From Eggerthellaceae bacterium (GTDB lineage: Bacteria > Actinomycetota > Coriobacteriia > Coriobacteriales > Eggerthellaceae), in NCBI GenBank assembly GCA_017960005.1, contig JAGCZM010000060.1:1-5089 (forward strand): 5,089 nucleotides of DNA. The letters are read 5' to 3'. This document shows positions 1 through 5,089 of this stretch, in pieces; position 1 is the first letter of the stretch, and each line of letters starts with the position of its first letter. The translations under genes were made by a program, and so were the position numbers. Below the pieces are notes generated by a model that saw only the letters and a program-made list of their open reading frames with translations, ran no database searches and was not told the DNA's origin.

Positions 1-578
1 AGTCTGCCCGCGGTGTCGATGATGACCACATCGCGCAGGTTGTCGATGGCAAATCTGACACCTTCTTTGGCAATGACAACGGGATCTTTTTTGTCGCTGC
101 GATAGACCTTGACGCCGATTTCTCCGCCCAGGGTCTCCAATTGATCGGCCGCAGCGGGACGATAAACGTCGCACGCAACCAAAAGCGGCGAATGATTTTG
201 CTGTTTGAGCAAATAAGCCAACTTCGATGCGGCGGTGGTTTTACCGGATCCCTGCAGGCCCACGAGCATGATGACATTGGGTATCCTGCTGGAAAACTCG
301 AGCTTGGATGAAGACGATCCCAAAAGCAACGTCAGCTCATCGAGCACGATCTTTATGACATTTTGCGCAGGAGTAAGCGATTCCATGACCTCGGCGCTCA
401 GACAGCGCGCTTTGCAGGATTCGATGAAGGATTTCGTTACCTTGAAATTGACATCGGCCTCCAAAAGCGCCATGCGGATTTGACGCATCGCGTTGTCGAT
501 GTCGCCCTCGGAAAGCTTTCCTTTTCCTCTCAGCCCGGAAAAAATCGATTGCAGTTTTTCGGATAAAGATTCAAACAT
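1..578 (-). CDS. ffh: Signal recognition particle GTPase Ffh (SRP54), 3' end outside the window
   Basis: Ffh is the protein subunit of the signal recognition particle: it binds SRP RNA and emerging signal sequences and docks on FtsY. Translating the minus strand from 578 gives 192 codons plus two bases of a possible Leu codon (CT), without a stop. The N-terminus MFESLSEKLQ is typical of Ffh. The N-domain motif ALLEADVN is at 37-44, G1 GLQGSGKTT at 107-115, the insertion-box motif DVYRPAAADQL at 137-147 and DTAGR at 188-192. RPAAADQL marks it as Ffh rather than FtsY. The rest of the G domain (TKLDG, GxGE) and the whole methionine-rich M domain that binds signal peptides and RNA should lie beyond base 1. 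It is truncated only by the window edge; nothing suggests a pseudogene. It starts 7 bases after ftsY stops, so it belongs to the same operon. Confidence 0.97.
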   Translation of the reverse strand, partial: MFESLSEKLQSIFSGLRGKGKLSEGDIDNAMRQIRMALLEADVNFKVTKSFIESCKARCLSAEVMESLTPAQNVIKIVLDELTLLLGSSSSKLEFSSRIPNVIMLVGLQGSGKTTAASKLAYLLKQQNHSPLLVACDVYRPAAADQLETLGGEIGVKVYRSDKKDPVVIAKEGVRFAIDNLRDVVIIDTAGR

Positions 579-595
579 CCCGTCATTACCCCACC
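579..595 (-). promoter_or_regulatory. ftsY-ffh junction with a weak ribosome binding site
   Basis: The minus strand reads GGTGGGGTAATGACGGG immediately before the ffh ATG (578-576). The G-rich run GGTGGGG (595-589) lies inside the last ftsY codons, 10 bases upstream of the ATG. It is only a partial match to a Shine-Dalgarno, having no GGAGG. With a gap of 7 bases between the genes and no better site, ffh is probably translated largely by ribosomes that have just terminated ftsY. An ATG at 586-584 overlaps the ftsY stop but is out of frame with ffh and opens only a very short frame. Confidence 0.4.
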
Positions 596-1485
596 AATGC
601 CTCGATAAAGGCTTTTGCCTCGAAGTCTCTCAAGTCATCCAAACCCTCGCCCACGCCGATCTTGAGAATGGGCAGATTGAGTTCGGACGATATGGCAAGC
701 GCAATGCCTCCCTTGGCGCTGCCGTCCAATTTAGTGATGATGAGCGCATCGATATCGAGTGCCTTATCGAACTCACGAGCCTGTACAAGCCCGTTTTGCC
801 CGGTGGTCGCATCGATGACCAACACGGTATAAACACCTGCCTTGTTGCGCTTTCTCACCACCGAAACGCATTTTTGAAGCTCGCGCATCAAATCGGCGGA
901 TGTATGAAGGCGTCCCGCCGTATCGATGAGCACGATATCGGCATCCGTTTCCTCCAAGCGCTCTATTGCCGAATAGCACACGCCGGCGGGATCGCTTCCG
1001 CGTTCGCGGGAAACAACCTCGACGTTTGCGCGTTTGGCCCATACATCCAACTGCTCAATCGCTGCCGCCCTGAACGTATCGGCACTGCCGAGGATGACGG
1101 CTTTACCCTCATCATGCAGCTGTTTGGCTATCTTGCCCACCGTGGTGGTTTTGCCGGTACCGTTGATACCGACAAACAGCACGCAGGCGCCTTTTTCTTC
1201 GAAGATGTCGTTTTGCGGTTGCGCAAAGCGATTGACCATGCATTCTTTGAGGCATTCTTTGGCCTCTTGAGGATCTTTGATACCTTCTTTGCGGACCTTG
1301 GTCTTAAGCTCGTCGATGATGGTATCCGTGGTCGGCACCCCCACATCCGACAGAATCAGGGTTTCGGCCAAATCGTCCCAGAAATCCTCGTCAAAACTAC
1401 TCCGCCCGAATATCTCGGAAAGCCCTCCGGAGAGTTTTTCTCTCGAACGGCTCAGTCCTTTGGCTATTTTGTCGAACAATCCCAC
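586..1485 (-). CDS. ftsY: Signal recognition particle receptor FtsY (SRP GTPase)
   Basis: FtsY is the membrane-associated receptor of the signal recognition particle. It pairs with Ffh through their NG domains, and reciprocal GTP hydrolysis hands the ribosome-nascent chain to the Sec translocon. The 299-residue protein has an N domain (about 1-95) and a G domain (about 98-299). G1 is GINGTGKTT (106-114), followed by DTFRAAAIEQL in the insertion box (136-146), DTAGR (188-192), DATTGQN (225-231), the guanine-specificity motif TKLDGSAKGG (251-260) and the closing GVGEGLDDLRDF (277-288). DTFRAAA and the GVGE ending distinguish it from Ffh. There is no acidic A domain as in E. coli FtsY. The chain begins with a short basic amphipathic stretch, MGLFDKIAKGLSRSREKL, which probably contacts the membrane (inference). 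The start codon is GTG (1485-1483), preceded by AAGGA at good spacing. The gene ends in two consecutive in-frame stops, TAA TGA (588-583), and lies 7 bases before ffh. Confidence 0.97.
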   Translation of the reverse strand: MGLFDKIAKGLSRSREKLSGGLSEIFGRSSFDEDFWDDLAETLILSDVGVPTTDTIIDELKTKVRKEGIKDPQEAKECLKECMVNRFAQPQNDIFEEKGACVLFVGINGTGKTTTVGKIAKQLHDEGKAVILGSADTFRAAAIEQLDVWAKRANVEVVSRERGSDPAGVCYSAIERLEETDADIVLIDTAGRLHTSADLMRELQKCVSVVRKRNKAGVYTVLVIDATTGQNGLVQAREFDKALDIDALIITKLDGSAKGGIALAISSELNLPILKIGVGEGLDDLRDFEAKAFIEALVG

Positions 1486-1494
1486 GTGTATTTA

Positions 1495-1500
1495 TCCTTA
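1495..1500 (-). promoter_or_regulatory. Ribosome binding site of ftsY, overlapping the smc stop codon
   Basis: On the minus strand the smc stop and ftsY start read TAAGGATAAATACACGTG. AAGGA (1499-1495) is a good Shine-Dalgarno core, 9 bases before the GTG start at 1485. Its first two bases are the last two of the smc stop TAA (1500-1498). A ribosome finishing smc therefore covers the ftsY initiation site, which favours translational coupling (inference). The site supports GTG at 1485 as the true start. Confidence 0.75.
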
Positions 1501-4500
1501 CCGAGCGCTCTTTAAGGCGTACTCGAGTTTTTGGCTGATGGCTTTGGTGACGCCGTCTTTTTGCATGCTGATGCCGTATAAGGTATCGGCGATCTCCATG
1601 GTTCTACGCTGATGGGTGATCATGATGAGCTGGATGCTTTGGCGCTGTGCGTCTACATAGGATACCAAACGGCGCAAGTTGGTGTCGTCCAAAGACGCCT
1701 CGACCTCATCAAGGATATAAAACGGCGCATTGCGATGACGATAAATCGCAAACAACAATGCCAACGCGGTCAGTGATTTCTCGCCGCCGGAGAGCAAAGA
1801 AAGCTTGTTTATCTTCTTGCCGAGGGGTTGAGCGGATATCTCTATGCCGGCGTTTTCGAGATCGTCGGGATTATCCAAAGACAGCTGCGCATATCCGCCC
1901 GGAAACAACAACGCGAATATCTCTTTGAAGTTTTGGTTTACCGCATCAAATGTCTCGATAAAGTCGGTTTTCATGCGATCGTCGATGACTCTGGAGATCT
2001 TTGTCAATGCACGCTTGGCCGCATCCATGTCGGATAACTGCGAAACCAAGAAATCAAATCTCGATTTGAGTTGTTTGTATTCGCGGGCGGCATCGGGGTT
2101 AATGGTTCCCATGTTGGCGATACGTTTGCGCAACCTGACGGCACGGTCTTCGACCTCTTCGCGGTTTTGCAGCGGCTCGAGACGAAGCGCAATTTCAAGC
2201 GGGGTCTTGCAGGTGACCTCGATGGTATCGGTAGCGGCACGAACCTTAAGTTCCAAACGGCCTTTCTCGATACGTACTTCGGAGAGTTTGGCGTTAACCG
2301 TATCCCATGCGTCATGGGATTGACGCGATGCCATATGGGCTTCGTTTGCGCGCTGCGCCAATCCGGAAACCGCCTGCGTTTGCGCATCGGAAAGGCTTTG
2401 AGCCATCACGGCCTTCTCGTCGATGCCTGAGCGCAACGACTCGATACGGACGATCAAAGAAGAAATGCGCTCGATGGATATCTTTTTGCGATTGATGACG
2501 ATTTGGCTTGTCTGTCTGCGCTCCTCGGCATCGCGAATCTCGTTTTTGCGCGCATCGCACACCAACTTGGCGTAAGAGGCACGCTCGGATGTGGATGCAT
2601 ACCGAACTTCGGCCGCGTTGAGCGCCTCGTTTGCGCTTGCCTCGTCTTCTTTGGCTTTGGGCAAAAGCGCATACCATTCCGCCAAAGAAGCCATGGTCTG
2701 TTTGCGCGTTTCTTCGGCTTCTTCTATTTGGGATTCGATGGATAAAACCATCGGCATCTTGGAAGAAATATCTCCGCTTAACGAAGCGATGTCTTTTGCG
2801 GTGTTTTCGAAGAAAGAAACACCTTCATTAAACTTCATGTTGAGCTCTTTTGCCTGGGAAAGCGCAACTTCGACCTTGGCGGAAGATTCAGCGGCCTCAC
2901 GCGACAGCGTCATGCTGCGCTCCTGGGCAGCTTTGAGCTCGTCGGAGAGCTTTGCATGCTTCGCAACATGGGCATCAAGCTCGCTTTGCAAACCCTCTAT
3001 CTGCTCTTTGAGAGCCCTGATTTTACTTTGACGGCTCAAAGTGGATTCACGGGTATCGTCGTCGGCCACATATGATACCTTGCCGAAGGGATAGAAGATG
3101 CATCCGTCAATCGATACAAACCGAACATTGCCCGCATGCTCTTTGGAAGCCTTATAAGCAGACACCATATCCGGGCATACGATAACATCCCCCAGCATCG
3201 CGCCGATGATGTTTTTGAACGCATCGGGATAGGTCATGCAATCGACCAACGCGACATAAGATGGGTTTGCTTTAAGGACACTTGCGCGCTCATTTGTCAA
3301 TTGAGCACAAAGGGAAGCGCTGCGCGCATCCATGAGCATATGGGCTTGTCCGGATAAAGGCTCATCCTTCGAGTCAAGCACCGCAAACACCTCGTCCATG
3401 ACCTCTTCACGCTCGATCATAAACGCGTTGACGTCATCTCCGAGCAATGCTTCGGCAATCGCTTGGTATTCCTTTTGCACATTTATCACTTCGGAGAGGC
3501 GCTTTAGGGTTTTGCCCTTTTGAGAAAGGACGTCTTTGATTTGCTCCGCTGCTTTGGAAAACACCTCTTCGGATTGTTCTATCGCTTCAAGAGCGCCGCA
3601 TTGCACCTGCGCATTGGCAAGTTGCAATCGTACCTCATCGCGCAAACGGGATGTTTCCCGTTCGGCGCGCAAAACATGAGCCAGATCGTCGGCTGCCTCT
3701 TTGGCCTGAGCCTCGATGGATTTGGAAGACTCGATCAATAACGCATACGATGCTTTGGCCTCATCGGCGCTCTTTTGCATATCGGGAAGTTGCTCGTTTA
3801 ACTCATCAAGACGTGCCTGCAATACCTTGATCCGGACTTCGGACTCGCTCATTGCCTCACGCGAAGCGGTGGCGTTTTTGCGCAACACTTCCGTTTTGGA
3901 AACCAAATCCCTGATTACCTGCTCGTTTTGAGAAATATGCTCTTCGATGCGTTTGCGCTCTTCTTTTGCCGCATCGGATTGTGCCCGAAGCAAAGCCAAA
4001 GACTCTTTGATCTGCAAATGGGCTTTGTTTGCCTCATCAGCCTGTGATTGATACGCGACAAGCTCGCTTTGCAAAGAAGAAAGTTTCTCCGAATCGCGGA
4101 CGATGGAGCTCTCTGTCTCCTCAATACGGGCAACGGCATTGCGTTTGCGCTCGCGCATCAACGCCAATCCCGAATCTATGCGCTCGGATACCGCGCTTAC
4201 CGCCCTGAACTTTCCGGCAATCTCTCCCGATTCGATGGATGCCTTGCTCATCTGCGATTGGATTTCTTCCAATTTTGCATCGGCCAGACGAATGGCTTCT
4301 CTTTTCTCCTCGAGCTCCACGGTCAACGAGGCTTCCGCATCGGAGTTTTTGTTCCAAGCATCCTGCAGGATGCGCAGATCGTCGACAGCCAAAGAAAGTT
4401 CAAGGCCGCTCAATTCTCCGAACACTTCCTCGTAAGCCAACGCTTTGGAGGCTTTTCTCTCAAGCGGACCGAGCTGGCGCTGCACTTCGGCGGTCACGTC

Positions 4501-5076
4501 CCTGACGCGCGTCAGATGCTGTTCCATCAACTCGAGCTTTTGCTCGCTTTTTTCCTTGTTTTGCTTGTGTTTCAAGACACCGGCGGCTTCCTCGATGAGA
4601 GAGCGTCTTTCTTCTGGTTTACTCTTCAGAATCGCATCGAGCTGGCCCTGGGAGATGATGGAGTGCGTTCCCATACCCAGACCCGAATCATGCAATATCT
4701 CCAGGATATCGAGACGACGGCTCGGCACCCCGTTTATGAAATATTCGCTTTCTCCGGTGCGATACATGCGTCTGCCGATGGTCACTTCCGAATAATCGAC
4801 CGGCAAAGTTCCGTCGCTGTTGTCCAAAACCAGCTCTACCTCGGCACTTGCCACGGGTTTTCTGGAGCCGGATCCGGAGAAGATGACGTCTTCCATGTTT
4901 TGTCCGCGCAGGTATTTGGCGTTTCTTTCTCCCAATACCCAAATGACGGCATCGGATATGTTGGATTTGCCCGATCCGTTGGGTCCCACGATGGCGGTAA
5001 TGCCGGGTTCGAGGTTGATGACCGTACGGTCGGCAAACGATTTGAATCCTTTTAATACCAAACTCTTCAGATACAT
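1498..5076 (-). CDS. smc: Chromosome partition/condensation ATPase SMC
   Basis: This gene encodes the SMC subunit of the bacterial condensin (SMC-ScpAB), an ABC-type ATPase that entraps DNA and organises the chromosome for segregation in the cytoplasm. The 1192-residue length is usual for the family. The N-terminal head shows Walker A GPNGSGKS (31-38), the arginine-finger motif LRGQ (R57) and the Q-loop SQGQLDAIL (142-150). Two coiled-coil arms of about equal length (roughly 165-515 and 680-1025), rich in E, K, A, S and Q, flank a hinge at about 520-675. The C-terminal head has the signature LSGGEKSLTA (1095-1104), Walker B YILDEVEASLDD (1120-1131; D1123, catalytic E1124) and the switch histidine in ITHQ (H1155). 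Both heads and all catalytic residues are intact. The ATG start gives the canonical N-terminus MYLKSLVLKGFKSFADRT, although no clear Shine-Dalgarno is visible in the 13 bases upstream. The closing hinge motif is atypical. ftsY follows after 12 bases. Identification is near certain. Confidence 0.98.
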   Translation of the reverse strand: MYLKSLVLKGFKSFADRTVINLEPGITAIVGPNGSGKSNISDAVIWVLGERNAKYLRGQNMEDVIFSGSGSRKPVASAEVELVLDNSDGTLPVDYSEVTIGRRMYRTGESEYFINGVPSRRLDILEILHDSGLGMGTHSIISQGQLDAILKSKPEERRSLIEEAAGVLKHKQNKEKSEQKLELMEQHLTRVRDVTAEVQRQLGPLERKASKALAYEEVFGELSGLELSLAVDDLRILQDAWNKNSDAEASLTVELEEKREAIRLADAKLEEIQSQMSKASIESGEIAGKFRAVSAVSERIDSGLALMRERKRNAVARIEETESSIVRDSEKLSSLQSELVAYQSQADEANKAHLQIKESLALLRAQSDAAKEERKRIEEHISQNEQVIRDLVSKTEVLRKNATASREAMSESEVRIKVLQARLDELNEQLPDMQKSADEAKASYALLIESSKSIEAQAKEAADDLAHVLRAERETSRLRDEVRLQLANAQVQCGALEAIEQSEEVFSKAAEQIKDVLSQKGKTLKRLSEVINVQKEYQAIAEALLGDDVNAFMIEREEVMDEVFAVLDSKDEPLSGQAHMLMDARSASLCAQLTNERASVLKANPSYVALVDCMTYPDAFKNIIGAMLGDVIVCPDMVSAYKASKEHAGNVRFVSIDGCIFYPFGKVSYVADDDTRESTLSRQSKIRALKEQIEGLQSELDAHVAKHAKLSDELKAAQERSMTLSREAAESSAKVEVALSQAKELNMKFNEGVSFFENTAKDIASLSGDISSKMPMVLSIESQIEEAEETRKQTMASLAEWYALLPKAKEDEASANEALNAAEVRYASTSERASYAKLVCDARKNEIRDAEERRQTSQIVINRKKISIERISSLIVRIESLRSGIDEKAVMAQSLSDAQTQAVSGLAQRANEAHMASRQSHDAWDTVNAKLSEVRIEKGRLELKVRAATDTIEVTCKTPLEIALRLEPLQNREEVEDRAVRLRKRIANMGTINPDAAREYKQLKSRFDFLVSQLSDMDAAKRALTKISRVIDDRMKTDFIETFDAVNQNFKEIFALLFPGGYAQLSLDNPDDLENAGIEISAQPLGKKINKLSLLSGGEKSLTALALLFAIYRHRNAPFYILDEVEASLDDTNLRRLVSYVDAQRQSIQLIMITHQRRTMEIADTLYGISMQKDGVTKAISQKLEYALKSAR

Positions 5077-5089
5077 ATCAAAAGCCCGC

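Noticed and set aside
529..586. An ATG at 586-584 overlapping the ftsY stop as an alternative ffh start or a small leader peptide.
   Set aside because: It is 8 bases from the ffh ATG and so out of frame, and its frame closes after 18 codons. The G-rich run lies too close to it to act as its ribosome binding site. Nothing supports a functional leader.
1481..1490. CACGTG at the ftsY start as a possible parS core.
   Set aside because: The flanks do not match the parS palindrome TGTTTCACGTGAAACA, so it is a chance six-base palindrome including the GTG start codon.
493..1515. A 340-codon open frame on the plus strand opposite ftsY.
   Set aside because: It lies antisense to a gene with every FtsY motif intact, its translation has no recognisable domain, and it covers almost exactly the ftsY span. 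It is best explained as a shadow frame produced by the codon use of ftsY.
2085..4970. Frequent recurrence of the heptamer GCATCGG across smc, which might suggest an uptake or recombination signal.
   Set aside because: On the coding strand it is CCGATGC, which often arises from Ala-Asp-Ala or similar codon strings in the alanine- and acid-rich coiled coils. No regular spacing or orientation pattern was seen apart from this. A genome-wide count outside coding sequence would be needed to revive the idea.
4048..5055. A 335-codon open frame on the plus strand opposite the 5' part of smc.
   Set aside because: It is antisense to the SMC N-terminal head and first coiled coil. Its translation resembles no protein family I know, and the smc frame is unambiguous. 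It is a shadow frame.
5077..5089. A TGA (5080-5078) on the minus strand just before smc, preceded by codons GCG GGC TTT, which could end an upstream gene such as rnc.
   Set aside because: Only three codons are visible, too few to support a gene call. The idea rests only on the common rnc-smc gene order. The next bases upstream would settle it.

Overview
The window is a fully coding segment of a bacterial chromosome. It carries three genes, all on the minus strand and read from high to low coordinates: smc (complete), ftsY (complete) and ffh (5' two-fifths only, cut by the window edge). Base composition is mixed, with G+C a little over half in the lines I counted. The SMC Walker B reads DEVEASLDD, followed by ITHQRRTMEIAD. 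DEVEA, rather than the DEVDA usual in Firmicutes and Proteobacteria, together with the TMExAD continuation, resembles actinobacterial SMC proteins. An smc-ftsY-ffh order in a genome of moderate G+C suggests a member of the class Coriobacteriia. This is inference from remembered family features, not a database match.

Layout, in transcription order: positions 5089-5077 are 13 bases upstream of smc. smc occupies 5076-1498, followed by a 12-base gap. ftsY occupies 1485-586, followed by a 7-base gap. ffh starts at 578 and leaves the window at base 1 after 192 codons, just after its DTAGR motif. There is no non-coding stretch longer than 13 bases, and no room for a promoter or terminator between the genes, so the three are almost certainly co-transcribed and probably translationally coupled.

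Functionally, FtsY and Ffh are the two paired GTPases of co-translational membrane targeting: Ffh binds signal sequences with 4.5S/SRP RNA, and FtsY is its membrane receptor. SMC is the chromosome-organising ATPase. The smc-ftsY linkage is an old conserved housekeeping arrangement and need not mean a shared mechanism. The ylxM regulator gene that sits between ftsY and ffh in many Firmicutes is absent here. I found no mobile element, CRISPR array, RNA gene, defence system or other undescribed system. The points worth a second look are modest: a hinge domain in SMC that lacks the usual glycine-rich closing motif, a minimal FtsY with a GTG start, and the tight gene junctions.
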